From assembly GCA_008360975.2 (NCBI GenBank), contig CM039182.1, forward strand, positions 91,843,405-91,907,404: DNA of 64,000 bases. Direction: 5' to 3'. The stretch is from Lichenostomus cassidix. Its lineage: Eukaryota > Chordata > Aves > Passeriformes > Meliphagidae. Position 1 is the stretch's first letter. Each line of letters starts with the position of its first letter. The position numbers were made by a program, and so were the translations under genes. The notes under the pieces were generated by a model. It made no database searches, was not told the DNA's origin, and saw nothing but the letters and a program-made list of their open reading frames with translations. Below are positions 6,803 through 21,800 of this stretch, one piece after another.

Positions 6803-9800
6803 CTGAAAGAGAAATAGATACCCCTGTATCAATCAAACAGAATAATTCAATCTGCAGGGCATCTTTCTCCTAAAATTGGTTCAGTGAAAGCACTAATAAT
6901 AATATGGAAAAATAATTAACATGAGAAAAAAATAAAATTCTTCCATTTACTCTAATCTTTGTTTCACTTTATGTCCATCAGCACAACACTCAGAATGAAT
7001 TAATTGTTTACAATGACTTCTTCCATGTTTTGGGGAAAAGAGACTTCTGATTCTCAGCTCATGTTGTCAGCTGTGCAGAATGCAATTACTTGCTGCAAGC
7101 CTGATACAGCATCTTAGATGTGAGACCACATCTAAGAGTTGGATTGTAATTTTACATATATATCTCAAGTGGGTAAGGAGTGTATACATATTCCTAACCT
7201 AAAAGTCTGAAATGGGGAGTATTTTAATACCCAATACACAGCCTTAACTGGTAACAGGCCTTAGGTACAAACATGAAAACAACAGTGTGAGAGAGTGGTT
7301 GAATATGCTTGCAGCCTAGGCTTTTTTAGTAAGGTATTTTTGTTAATATGCATCTCTTGGTACACCACTTTTCTCTTTGGAATATTTTATTTATTTCAGC
7401 TGAACTTGACAGCAATAAAAAGTGCTAAAAATGCCAGATAACAAAAGGTACTATGTAAGCAAGCAGCCTGGCAAAAAGAGAAGCAGGGAGAAAGACTAAT
7501 CTGGATGCTAAGGATCACAGAATGGGCATAGATTCACACACACATTCCTGCCTTTGAGAGCAAAATTCACATGAAAACACCTTTCTAGGGTCTGCAGTTT
7601 AAGGAATTAAGTATTTTAGTCTCGGTAGCAGTATCTCAAGGGCATGTGCAAATTGATCACCTTTAATTCACCCAAGTAAAATAAGTTATTCCACATAAGA
7701 AGCTCATGTTGTGCTTTCCATAAAAAACACTTAAGTCATGAAGTTGTTAGTCTACAAATCGTGTCACTGCATTTCGCAATAAAAATACTGTGCATATTTT
7801 AAACATGAACCATGAACTAACTGGAAAATTATCTCACTGGGAGCGTAAGCATAGTAACACTTTTCAGATAAACTAACAGACCTTCCATTCTTCCGGGAGA
7901 ATTCCCATTGAAGATGAGCACTAAAATCCAAAAGTACAGTTACAGAACTACCACTAAGAAAATTGTTTCTCCAACAAATTAATGTCACATGGCAATCTTT
8001 GAGAACATAAGACAATACTTCTACCTGATAAAGGTTGGAGGGGGGAAAAAGTTGTTAGTAAAAACAAGCTTATAATTGCATTTTTATGTCTTGCAAGGTC
8101 TCAATTTCAAGCCCACTTTCAAGACATATTATCGACAGACTTCAATTAAGTGACATTAAGTTACACTAATTAAAGGACACTAAAAAAAAGTGGTCAGTAG
8201 CAACCTGATCTAACTGAGCCTCCTTGGAGCAGGGTGGTAGATTAGCTGGGCTCCAGAGGTGGTCACTTCCAGTCTAAATTATAAAGTGATCCCATATAGT
8301 CCTTTAGGATGGAAAAAAAAATCGTTTGAAGGCTTCAGAAAGACTTTCTGCATTCTCCTGTAACTTATTTACATTGGCTGTAGTAACCCTGAGGACATCA
8401 CAGGGCATCTAGAAGGTCACCCTGAAGGAAACGTTTCTGTGAAATAAGAATATTCCTTGGACAAATCTGTTGTGTTTAACTTCCTATTGACCTCTTCTCT
8501 CTCCTCCAAGGATGTTCAGAACTGTACCAGCTGCACAGGTCCTACTTTATTATTTAGACTGGTGAAGCATGTGATTGGAAGTCCTTAAAAGTCACCTAAA
8601 CACAAGAAGCTCCCAGCTGGTTTCTGGAAACATATTCACAGCCAAGACAGTGACTGTGGAGAGATGGCACCTTCTCAAGTCTGCCTGGTGAACAGTCAGT
8701 GCACTGTCTACTCTTTTGAGAGCAGAAGCCAATTGCTGCAACCAACGTTGGGTATTATTCCTTTTTTTCATCAACAGGATCACCATCTACATTCAGCTAG
8801 TTCTGATGGATGATTCTGAAGGTTCACAACAAATACTTTTTCCTTGTAGAGTATGGGTGCACAAGAGATGTCTTTCATCACCACAGTCTCCAACACTCTG
8901 CTCACAATTCCCTGATAAGTTTCTGTGACAGTCCTAAGAAAACAACGTGGGGCTTCAGATTTAGAACCCAAATTTTTCCTTACTTGAAATACACTGCTGT
9001 GCCTTAAGGTCCAAGAGAATCCTTATCACAAATTTCAGTTTAAGATGGAAACTAAAATTGCATGTGGGTTTATTTGTTTAAGATTGTCTCTTGCAGTACC
9101 AGCAAAAAAAACTGAAAACAAAACTTGCATCCCTTAAAGATTCAGAAAATTAGGCAGGTGAGTACAGTTCATCGCACTGCAGGTAAAATGAAACACATCC
9201 CCTGGAAGCACCCAGGTAACTGTTATCTCCCTCTCTGTTAGTATAGTAATACTTAGTTACTTTAGGGCAAACTTGCAACAGCTTTACCAAATAATTAATC
9301 TTTGAATATTTGTTGACAAAACTGTTTTCTTTCCCCTAAATTAACAACAACCCAGAGAATTAATTCTCACAACTTGCAAGTTTGTGATGATGAAGTAGCG
9401 AAGTCCCAGAAGTATGACAGCCCTCCTAACGCACATAAGTAATTTCTGAAGCACCTCCCTTGAGCTGAACCACCAGCAGGGCAATGGTACAAAAAAAGTG
9501 TTTGTTTTGTGCCTGTGACCTTCTCACCTGTGCTCAGCCCACTAACCAGTCTCCCCAGATGATTGCCAGCATTCCTAACCTCTGAACAGCTTCAAAACAA
9601 CCACATCCTTTAATAACAAAAAGCCCATCTCACCACAAAAATGCTAACTTTTTCCTCCAAAGATGAACCAGGCATGAGCAGGGATTACATTACAAGTGAT
9701 GCAGGTTACCTTCAGTGTGGGACCACTGACCGTTCAAGGATTTAGTATTACAGGGCTGGACCATGTTAAAAAATCAAGCCCATGCCGTGTTGATGACTGG

Positions 9801-12800
9801 AGTTTTTGTTTTTAAAACAGTGCCAAGCAGTAGTTTCTAACTCTGACTCTAAATGGGATTCTATATGAGGAAGATGAAGTCCTAATTTTAACAGGTAAAA
9901 ACTGCTAAAAGCTATTACAGGTTGGAGAAATGAGAGCTAATTTGAAGAGCTTTTTAAAAAAATACTAATTAACTTTATTTTCCAGAAAAAAATTGAAGTT
10001 CGGATACATGCTCCTTGACAATACAGGGATTATTACACTATTTGAATTCAAGATAACTTGCTCTCTAGCAGTTATACTCACTTGCGACATCACCTTAAAA
10101 AAACAAACCAACCAACCAACCAAAAATCCTGTAGAACAAAACAGCTACACCTTCAGTGTTATTTAGAACCACTACTCTCGCTGCAGCAATAAAGCGAAGT
10201 ATCTCAACTGAAGTTTAACATCAGCTATTGCTGTGGCAGCAGAAAGTCATCAATTCCTACCACAATAAAAATAAAATCTCCTTCTTCACAGGGGAACTGG
10301 GAGAAGTTAGCCAACATCATTCACTTTTATCAGCGATGGGGTGGTCACACAATGGTGCACTACCCACTTCCAGTACTAAACTGCTCAGATGGCATGTGTC
10401 AGACTGAAATGGAAACTGTATCAGTGCATAATTTATGATGACACTCCTTTAATGAAGGTCAGAAACTTGTTAGGTTTTGAGTTTCTCACCATATACAATT
10501 TCAAGCAGGAATGCCACTTCAGCAAAAGAAATGGACTGTGCTTGATGCCAGGTCTCAGGCAAGAGCAGAATATACCATATGGAACCAGACAGAGCTCATT
10601 CTTCATGTTTCATTTTGTTGCAATATCAAATTCCCCTTTTGCTCTGCAAAAGGGGTCTGTGGAACTCTGTGTGTATACTAGTATGAGAAGTGTTATCAAA
10701 TGGCACATCTGAACAGTGCTTAGAGCCCTGAATTTTACAGGGTGTCATGTTTTCTTATGTCTCAAATGAGGCCAGAGTTAAATGTTACATACAGATGAGA
10801 GAGGGAGAATTAGTCTATTAGGTCTTGAATATGTCCCTCCTTTTTCAGAACAAGCCAGATTATATGGACCATTTTAATCTACAAGATGCAGTGCTTTCAG
10901 GTAAGATGTACTATGAACTGGATAGATGATCCTGGATAACCACTAAACTTTAAAAAACTTAGAGCTGAATTTTACTTGTGCCCATAATTTGCTTTCTACT
11001 GACAGTACTGTTCCTGTAAAAAGAGATGAGGAACATAATTTACCACAGTTGAAGAACTCCTGACATTTTCAATTCTCTCCGACTTGAATCTGTAACCCAA
11101 AGCTATACAAAAAATACCTCAAACTCTTCTGTAGGCACTGAATAGCCACTCTTTTCCCCAAAAGCTTCAACTTTCTGTACATTTTAAGAAACATTTTCTC
11201 TATTAATGAGTTACACAAAATCTGAAGTATTTTGGCTGCATCTTTTCTGTTACTATGTGTTTGGCTGGTGGGGTGTTTTTGGTTTTGGAGCTTTTTTAAC
11301 AGTGTTGTCACTACCTACTTACCCATAAGGACCTTTCTGTTAGAGAAGATACATGCACAGATCTCTTCATGCAGATTTACCTGTGCTCACTTAACAACAG
11401 TGATGGTGGTGCTTAAAAAATTCTCTGTAAAATCTGTAACCTTTGAGGCGCTCTTCTAGCAATTCTGTGGTCAGCCTTTGACTTTACAGAACACCTTGCA
11501 CCTTCCTGGTGGGCATCACGAATCCTATTGTTAAGTCATATGGGACATAACAGCAGAGCATACTTAAAGGGCTATTTATAAGGCTAAGAAAACTGCTTAG
11601 AGCTTTTGGTTGTAGCCAAGAGAGTATTGTATTTCTGTAATTTACATGAAACAAGAAATTATAGACCTTCTGAAAAAACCACCAGGAGCACCACTCCCAC
11701 TGCTTGGACAGCTGCTTTTCATAGGAACTGCCTGCCAGATAAAATACCAAAGCTTAGCCAGATAAGATTGTATAAACAAGCTGAATTCCACAGAGAAGCA
11801 GACTGCCAGGCTCCTATAGGAACAGTTCGTTTTAGACTCTACATTTTCAGTGTACATGCACTCATGGCTTATTATTTCCTCTGGGAACTGTGGAACATTA
11901 GTTGACAGCTCTGGAAAGTACTTCAAAGACAAAATTACTTCCACTAGGGAGAGCAGCACTTCAGGCAGCTTGGGAAGGAGGCCAATGAGTCATTAATAGT
12001 GAAGGGTAACCCCTCCATCCAACAGATCTCTATTACTGAGCATTCAAATTAGCAGCAGTCATAAAACCATTTCAAGGGAATGTGTCATGTTTAACCATTC
12101 TACCTTTCTGTGTCCCAGCTACAAAAACTGTCCATGTTTGACAGAAACTGCCATCACTTTCTATTTTCTCAGAAAGATCAACATCAGAAGCATTTGTGAA
12201 AGCAATCAGACAGCAAATAAGCTGGAAGTCTCTCATTGATGACCTGTAAGGCTGACTGCATGCAAAGGGATTTAAGAGGAAACAGATATGAAATGAACTA
12301 TGACTTGGGGGGAGGACCAGTGCCAATACTGCTCATCAAGGGGTATTTAATGGCGGGAAAAATAAGGTTATCTGAATGCTAATATTGCATTGTATGTATT
12401 GCAGGAATAGTAAAAAAATATCCAGCCATACCACTGCCAGCAACCTCTGGGTGAACCAACCCAAAAAAACATGCTGTAGGTAAAGTAGTTGTAGCTGCTA
12501 TTCTGTCAAAAATCAAGTAATGTACCCCACACACACACAGACTCACACACAGATACTCCTTTCTCTCCCTTCATATCACCATATCTGAAGAAACTGGACA
12601 CAATCTCATCCTTTAGACGACTACTTCAATGTTATATTTTAAAATTCAACAGGACTACTGAAGCACAAACTAGGCCTAAGAAACTGCAGTTTTGCAAAAG
12701 GCCACCTTCCTTCTCCAGTGATTCAATACTACAGAGATAAATTTGCCTTCCTGGTTAGGAAGTGTTCATTAGTAGGTTAGGATTAAAATCTAACACAAAT

Positions 12801-15800
12801 AAGTAACACAAATATATCTCTCTACTTCCAACGTGTTTATAAACTCCTACCTTCTTTCAAGAAAGTAAACATCATTTTGTTCTTTGGTTCAATACATTAC
12901 ATCCATCAAAACTAGAACTGCATTAAATCTCAGGCTCTTTACATGTACAAAAAACATTTTTAAGCTGGTTGCCGTGATGACGGAGACAATCGATTCCTTG
13001 TGACTTCAGCCTAACCTGCTAGCGTGGCCTCCTGCACTTCTCACCGCTTGTCATCAGAGGCCACTGTTCCCTTGCTGAACCTCTTCCCTTCCCAGCAGGA
13101 GGCCCTTTGTTTTTGACTCCCAGACCTGCTCCAATGAAGCAGAAGCTCGACCTGAAAGTTTGCCCCATGAAAGAAGTGAGGCCTTTTGAAAAGACGGGTG
13201 CTACCAAATATAAGCAGGCACCCAGGCATATACCTCCCAAAGTTATCCTTGCCCTCAATATCAAAATCCAGCTCTCCAAACTGTCCCATAAGCCAACTTC
13301 AGGACTCCAAATTTTACAGTGAAAGTACAATTAGTGTTTACTGGGATTGGCAGGGTTTTCTTCCTCTTAGCTTGGTATGTGACTTTTCTTCTATCCTAAA
13401 ACATGACAGAAACAGCCTTTCTCCCCTTGTTGTTTTTCACAAACCACATTATGCCAAGATTATGTTACTGCAGCACTAGAAAATTGTGGGGTTTGAGCTT
13501 TGGCTTCATTGCTGGGTTTTTTAAAGTATTGGGTAATCTTTCCTACTTCCTGCAGGAGGTCAGTGGGAAGCTGGGAGAAGTCATGTTTCTGCTGCACTTC
13601 TCAGCCATCAATCATTTTTATGTTCATCCCAGGTCACAGGTGCTACTCTGGAGGTTTTGTTGGTGAGATGGTTTCCCAGGACAGTCAGCGCTGAGGTCAC
13701 CCAGCAGCAATAATGGATTGGTGATGCATGCAGAGAGCAAAGGCATCACCTGTAAAGAGCTCTCCTGCTGGAATCTGGCAAAAGAAGCCTTTCACCATGA
13801 ATCCAACAACTCCCAGCAACCATGGACAACTGTATTCACTCAGCTGATGGTATTGAAATAGGAGGGCTATCAATCCTATTCAGAGATGTTTGGGGAAAAA
13901 AAAACCACCCTCAAAACCACTCTCTCCAACCAATGATTTAATGCAATCTATTCAGCAAGTCATCATTATAAACTTTAAGATTTGAAGTTATTAAAAAGCA
14001 GCCCTTTAATTATTCTATTTCACCCACTCCATTTTTGACTGGCAAATCATTTAGATCAGACAATTGAGGGGAGCACCTTTTGCTCCCCCAAGCAGACACT
14101 TAAAGGAATTACTTTTTCCAACAGAAAATGGGTATGTGTTACACAAAACAAAATGAGACACGAAACTGCAATAACTCTTATTAGGCAGTGCAGATACAAT
14201 AAAAATCTTATTAATGACACAAAAAGCAGTAGGTTCTATGAAGTGAATATTGAATATACTGTTTCCCAAATGGTAGTAGAAAATTCTTACTTCTTACATG
14301 AGTCTAAAGGGTGGAAGGCATGAAATATTTACAGATTGAGCCAAAGAGCAAATTCAGGAGAATATAATTCTATTTTTCATAGCTGCAATGTTTGGAAAAA
14401 CCACAAGTAATAAAAAAAATTCACCTCTGGATCATATGAATTAAAAATATGAATTTTCTACCTCTGAGAAGAAACAAAATTTTTGACTTGTACTACTCTA
14501 AGGAGAAGCTTAAAATGAAGCTTGGAAAGGGAGCTCAACATTAGGCAGCACAATATAAAGGTGGTATAGACTTTGGTGAGACTATTTACACTGCCATAGG
14601 TGAAGGGAAATTATTTTTAAGAGCTGCCACACTGAACCTGATCAGAACCATCATCCTGACGATGACAATATTAAAACACAGCCTTTTCCCCTGTTCAGAG
14701 GTAACTTGATCAGCACCAAAGATCATTTCAACAGCCAACAGAGATGAGCCACGCCAGGAAGGCAGGACCTCTATTACTCAGCTAACACACCTTGTAGCTC
14801 ATCCAAGGGAACCTGAATCCAATGTGGTACTTCACTATGCTTGCCTTCTCTGCCAGGTGCTCTCCTCCTGTTCAGCCTAGGGTGATCCTCCCGCCACAAC
14901 TAAATGTAATACTGATAGTGATCGAGACTCTTTTGTTACCCCGTGCTCAGGTAACTGCTAATCATGTTTCTGCAGCGTGCAAGCAGTTTTCCTTCTTGGA
15001 AAGAAAAGATATCCCAGAGCTGGGAGCACTTATTCAAACGTGACAGTAGAGACAGTCAATTGCTGCAAACATTAAATCTGTGAGATGCAAGGACACCACT
15101 AAAAAGATTGTTTTCTGTTCTGAAGTAATTCTTTCTCATGCATTCTTTTGCTGAGTAACACCTTATTCATCCCAAGCTAGTTCAGACAGGCAAGCTAGGA
15201 AGTACCTTTTCACTTATTCTTCTAAATTTCCAGTAAAAATATTTTTTTAAAAATCCCCAAACTGTGAATAAGTTAATATTTAATGAAGTTAATCTAAGAA
15301 GTTAATCTAAGTCTCAAAGAAATAAATGGTGATCATTCCACACTCTGTATCCTGGAGTGTTCTGAAGTTGCTACCAGATCTTCTCGGAGAAAGAAGTGGT
15401 TTTATGCAGTTAAAATTCATCTAAGGTTGTGTTTTCTTTCTTCAAAAAAAAAAAAAAGGACTCAATAATGTTTTTATGGCTTCACTGTTGTGGTGTGATA
15501 ATACCACATACATCCTGCAAAGCGGGGGAGGGAGAGAAAAACATTTGCAGTGCTTCACAAAGCACTTTTCTGGTTCCTGCCTCCATCCCAGCAGATTGTA
15601 AACCAAGTCCAGATTCTGCCTCTTATCACGGAATTAAAAAGGCTTCAAAACAAGTGTGGCATAAGAAATTAATTACAACACTTGTCTTTGAAGTCACGAC
15701 CTCTGGGAGTCTCCCAAACGTTGCTGGCTGGAGCGAGGTTAGTCACAAGATAAGCACCGGTGGCGGCCAGCCCCGCCAGCTGCAGCCTCTCATCAGCCCC

Positions 15801-18800
15801 GCACAGCCGCTGCCCCGGATGCCCCAGGCCCTGCGGCGCTGGCAGCCTCCTGCTCCACCTGCGGCCTCCCGGATGCACCGGGATGCCCTCCTGGCTGGGG
15901 GAGCTGTGGGAATCCCAGACAGCTTATCTCCAGCGTTCTGGTGGGACAGGAATGGGCGGCACTGCCCCTGCAGAGACATGTTTTGCAGCCCCCTGTTCCC
16001 CGGGCTGGAGCGGGCCGGGGCGGGCAGGAGCAAGCCCGCGGCAGGAGCAGGAGCGGCAGCGAGGCCTGGCAGAAGCAAGTCTGAGCCAGTCATCATCATC
16101 CGCACCAAGGAGTACGGCAGGGCAATCCCTGCGCCCGACGTGGGGATGACGGCACTGAGAAGGAGCCATCAGCAAGGGAAGAAACATCGCGGGCGCCTCA
16201 GGTGGTGCGGGATGAGGGAGGAGAAACCTCAAAGTGCTGCAAAGCAGAAAAGTTGCCAATGCCTACGTACAACTATATTTAACGTTCTGTTTTCTAATGC
16301 AGAGGAGAAGCAAGATCAAGAGCCCAGTCTGTTACATTTCAAACTGCATCTGTTAACACTTCCCCACGTTGCCGGCACTCTTCCCCCTTCACAGGACACG
16401 GCTGCCCACCTCACAAATGGAAATCATCTTCTTCCCAGTTTTAAACAAAGTAAAAGCCAGGAAGCCCTCTTTCCTGAGGACAGGTTGCAAAGCAGTAAAA
16501 GCTGCTGCAGAGCGCAAAGTCAGAATTTTCCTGAACAATCGTGAGGGCAGAAGCAAAGGCTACTTTTCTTGAGAGCTCGGTCCCTGCTGCAGAGGCCCAG
16601 CCTTGTGGGCAGAGCTGATCTGCTCTACAGAGAGAGGCTGGGAAGAACTCCCCTCTTGGGAAACAAAATGCCAACCCCATCCCTAATGCACAGCTGCCTG
16701 CAGCTGAACACTGCTGCTGGTGTACCCTGAGGCCCTGCCCACAGGCTAAGGCAGGGACGGAAAATGTCAGTCCAAGGAGGCCTGCCTCGCTGGGATTTGC
16801 CCCATGCACAGCCTCCCTGCAGAGCCAAGGACATGTTGGCCATCTCACTGGAGGGAGAAGCTCCACTTCTTTTTTCTTTTTTCAGCACATCATCTTTTTT
16901 TTTTTTTTCCCCAGCATAACAGTAGTTATTTAAAGAATAAAACTTTATCTCAAAAGTTCTCTGTGTGACATTTATCATAATCCCTGTGGTCTTCTAACTC
17001 ATAAACATATATGGCATACTGCTATGTGGTTCCCATAACCCCTGCTGCAGTGGTGGCCCTTACCTGGGCTACAGTAGCATGTTACCTCCTTGTTTCCTTT
17101 GCTGCCATAACACCGTGAAGCAAGAGGGTTACAGCAATGTCTGCACCCATCTTCCTCAAAACTGAAACGAAGCCTTGCCTAACATACAATAAGCATGGCT
17201 TCCACTGTTTAAAACAAAATCAACTTGTTACTTTAAACGTTAGATTAGCAATAACCTTTCCTGGCCATCATCAGAAATCAAGAGACCCTTAACTCTCATT
17301 CCCAATCCTGTCAGTAAAAACTGCATGTTTTACTTAGAAGCAGCTTAAAGGATCATGGTGATTCAGGCAGAAGGATCAGCTGTGTAGAGTCACTGGCTAA
17401 GTGATTTCTCTAACATTTTTATAATACTGTATTCCTTTCTCCATCACTGACTACAGCTCCATGCCCAATTATGTACACAAAGTAATTAAAGGCTGCAGCT
17501 TGGTCAAACTTTGCACCTGAGGGAGCTCCCCAAGTGTCACCTGCATACTTGAGGGGCTTAGCCCACAGATGACCACTAACTGGACTGTGAAGCTTCTCTT
17601 TTCTTAGAACATTAAACACTGATCTGCAACACTGAAAAAACAAACAGGGAAAAAAATCCCAAATACACCAGCAATGTTTACACTGCTTAAAACCTGGCTT
17701 CTTTCTTCCAACAAGTTTTGAGATGCTCCATCATTATGTGAGTGTGATAAGCTAGTGGCTGGTGCACTTTTTCCTTTAAAAAAAATGCTTCTTCCTATGA
17801 GCACATGATACAAACAAGGGAGTGGCAGACAGGAAGTGATTATTCAGAAATTAAAGAATTAGATCAGGTTCCATGATATCAGAACAAAACGTGACACATG
17901 GCAAGTGAAGCTGACATTTACTGACTGAAATGTAAAAACTTTTTCTTTATTTACTAAATATAATTCAGGCCTCATGCAAGCATTTTGTTTCCTTAATGAC
18001 TATCAGTGTTGGCAGCTGTGAGCATCCACACGTCTCCCGGGAGCACAAGTTACTCCATGTATTTCGCCAGCAAAGTTATACCAAACACTGAAATACAAAC
18101 CTACAGTTTCTACCCAAACAAGTTTTTTTAAACGAAAGCATAACTCTGCCAGTAGCAGCAGCAAGTGATGGCACTGCTGCTCACGGTTTGACTGGCACAG
18201 CTGCTCCAGAGATGCTAAACAGACACTGCTCAAGTTCAGCCCTCATCTCTGTTGCTAACAATCTCCTGCCACAATGAACGGAGGTTCTCAATGCCATGGG
18301 TACACCCAGTATTCATGCCACTGGGAATTCCCTTAATGATCTCAGTTTTCCTGTTACACAAGAGATAACAACATTGAGTCATCACCACATTTGCCTGTTA
18401 ATTGTTGGGGGGTAGGGGCAGACATCTACCTGACAGAACATACAGCCTTCACTGCCTGATCCCTGCTCTAAGTGCACAAACTATGTTGAGACATGACTTT
18501 TACTGTAACTGGAAAATTAAGTTGTGGCCAGACTACTGCTGTGCAACTGCTTAGTGTGGAGTTGCTCCTCCTGATTTACTACCATTTTAAGTTCCAGAAA
18601 AGACACCTTAAAGAAAAGCATCCCACACAAAACAGCTAATTGCATAAAGTCATTTTCATCTGTGAATCCTGAAGTGCTAAAAATAAAAAAATTACTGTTC
18701 ATGGGAGACTAAGCTCCCATTAGAATGGTTAAACTAAAAGCCTGGAGAATACATCAGAGGTTATGCAAAGCCCAGGAGCTTTAAAGGAAAGAGGAGGGAT

Positions 18801-21800
18801 TTGGAGGGTTCAAAGGCAGGAAAGAACAGATGAGGTATGTTAGGACTTATTTTCATTACACTGTATAGTTTGTTTCCAAGAATGCTTTCAACAGAAGCAT
18901 CCTCTCAATACAAAAGGCAAGTGCTTCTTAAGCTGACAAGCTTCCATACAAGCTTTGTCCCAGCCCAGAGACAGTGAACTGCTACCAATAACCTTGGCTC
19001 ACCACTTCTTGTGTCTGCCTCTGAGACCTTGCTCCACCTTCAATCCCTCGGGGGTTCTACTGTGAGCAGCCAGTTCCTATCTTCACCCCCCATATGAAAC
19101 AGGAATGAATTAAAAACACCTTCTGCTTTCTTTAAACAAAAGCCCAGTGTCCCTTTTCCATGTCTTTCCTCACCTCACTTATATTGCTAGACAGCATCAG
19201 GAATTGGCAAGACCTTTAATAATAAGATCAGGCAGTATTACTAAATCCATACTAAATTCCCACAACAGAAGCCAAATGGTGACCAAGACAAGAATTTTTA
19301 TTTGATGATGCATTTCATCTTCAGAAGAAAAACATTCTAAGGACATGAAAAGTGAAGACAAATAGCTATATAAAACAAAAACAATGGCTCAGAGGTCGAT
19401 GTGATTAAAATGTCATCTTACTAAGATGCTCTTGGGGGTGGATACAAACACTCAGCACTAAGTTGTGCTGTATTTTAACATGTGCTCATTAACACACTAA
19501 CTAATGGAACATCTTATTCACAGTCTACCGGCTTGACAAAGTTTTGCAGCTGCAGTGTAGAGATCAAAATTAAGAACCAACAACTCACTCTCAGGAAGTT
19601 TTCTTTGTGCCTATGTTAAGTGTTATAAGCACATCTAAAGGTGGCCAAGAACTAAAGTGCAGCACCTGGGTGTTCTGTACAAGCCTCAGTGCAGGTTTCC
19701 TGCACTGTTTCTTGCACGAGTTTCCTGCAGAAACCGAGAAGATCCCAGAGTTTCCTCCCATGCTAAAGGACAGATAGAGAGCATCAAAGAGACAGGTTAA
19801 ACAAGTTCCAAAGTTAACGACACCTGTCCATAGCTTAGCAGATAACACCACATTAATTCAGGGAGCTATGGTGAGAAAAACATAAAACAAAAGAGAGAAG
19901 AATGGGGGTTTTTTCTGGGCTTCTTTTCCTTACCCAGGCAGATTGTATTTATCTGCTCAGCTCCAGTTTTTCCTTCTGCATGGATGCAATTTAACATCCA
20001 CATCACCACACTAAAACTCTACACAAGACAGCTCATCTTGCTGTTGTCTGCATCAGTTCATTTCACACAAGTCAGGCCTTTGACCATGGCAAATCAAATA
20101 ATATGTTAGCTGAAAGGAATCCACTTGAACTCTTAGTCTCCACTTTTTCATAGATACAGTACTGAAAGTTTAAGAAAGAAAACTGGGAAAAAGAAACGGG
20201 CTGTGGCTATGAATTACCTGCTTGTCTGGGAAAAAAAAATCTGGAAAATCCTGATAAGAGTACCTGAAGTATACTGAAAGAGTGGCAAGGCATTCAAAAC
20301 CAGCTGGCCATCATAGAGATCAAAAAGCCACTCAATAAAAGGAAGAATCTCATCTGTAACACATATTTTTCCTGGGAAAGCACCACTGTCCTGTTTGGTT
20401 TTATGCCTCTCACGTCAGATCAGTCAAAGGCCAATGTTAAGTTAACATGCCAGATTTCGCATCATCTGCTTGCCCAGACAGCTGAGAAAACTGTTTTAGC
20501 TGAGCTCTGCTCTTTTGCTCGCTACAGATTGTTGTGTTAATTAAAAAGTCTTGCTCTTGTGTTACACAGCCCACAGGAAGTGAGGAGGAGATTCCTAACT
20601 TCATAATCACGTTAGCCAATAGCTCCCAGCGCTCTCCCCGCTGCTCTGCAGAGCACCAGCGCTGTGCTCTCGGGCTGACGGGCTGTGGGAGGATGCTGCG
20701 TAGGAGACTCGTCACGTTATGCAGCGTCAGCCCAAGCTCCTTCACAATGGGAGCTTTCTGCCAAAGAGCAACATAAAATACTCCCTAAAACTACAAGCCT
20801 GCCTGAGCAAATTTCCCAAACAGAAAGCCAGCCTCACACAAATCCACTCAGTAAGTGAAAGATAGTTGCTAGCTGGGGAGCTACTGGATATGGATGTGTC
20901 CCCTTTGGGCTCACCCCAACCCCTAGCCTAACAAGTGAAAAATATTACTATTGTCACCTCCAAGCTTGGACTTTAGAATTTCCATCTTGGAAGCGCTACA
21001 AGGAGTGAGTCACTCTATATACCTTGGCAGTGACTTGCAGGCCAACAGGGAATATACAGAAGGAAATAATGTCACCAATTTGTGAGGCAGCAGCTATGTT
21101 TACCAGCCTAAATAAGCTCGTGTCTCAGTACTTTCAGTTAAGTGTGGCCAACAGCGTATCTCCAATTCACAGGTCATAAAACTTTCAGTTCAGAAGTAAT
21201 TTACAACTTAATACGCAAAATAAGAGATCTTCAAAAGTTATCAAAATCACTGAAGAAGAATACTATGTATTAGAATCACACCAAAGTGGTGAAGTCTTTT
21301 GAATACCATACTGTCCTTGTGCGATCTCTGCAAGGTCTTCAGCAGTGGGATGTTCAGACACTGGAAATGTAGAAGGCCAGAGTGGCTGCCACTTTGTCCT
21401 ATCTCTGTGAAGCAGAAGGAAGCCTTCACAAACAGGAGCCAGGCATGGTGGCACAGGGCACCCAGAGGACAGTAACCAGAGCAGCTCAGCACAGTCAGGA
21501 ATAGGGTGAGGAGCTGTCAACCTGATTGATTTTGACAGCCTGAGGAAGATTTAGCTTTCAGCAACTACAGTTGACTATCATCAAGAACTTGCAAGGTGTG
21601 ACCAAGCTAGTTAGGAAAAAACAAACAAACAAACTCCCACCCCAATCCATTTTGTACTTATCAAACTGAGTTTTGAGGGTGATATCAATAAACAAGGCAT
21701 TGAATAATTAAGAGGACTTGCATGTGTCAAATGAGATGGTTAATACTGTATAAGGTGGCACCTATTCACTAGCTAAAGCAAAGAATCAAGTGAGGAATTA

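Noticed and set aside
6036..6806. 256-codon plus-strand open frame opposite PARD6G exon 3
   Set aside because: It is a shadow of the conserved PDZ-coding exon on the other strand.
13019..13330. Overlapping minus-strand frames (103 and 82 codons) that looked like a possible exon or retrocopy
   Set aside because: No known protein was recognised in any frame, the two overlapping frames do not join into one product, and no clear splice context or polyA tail was seen.
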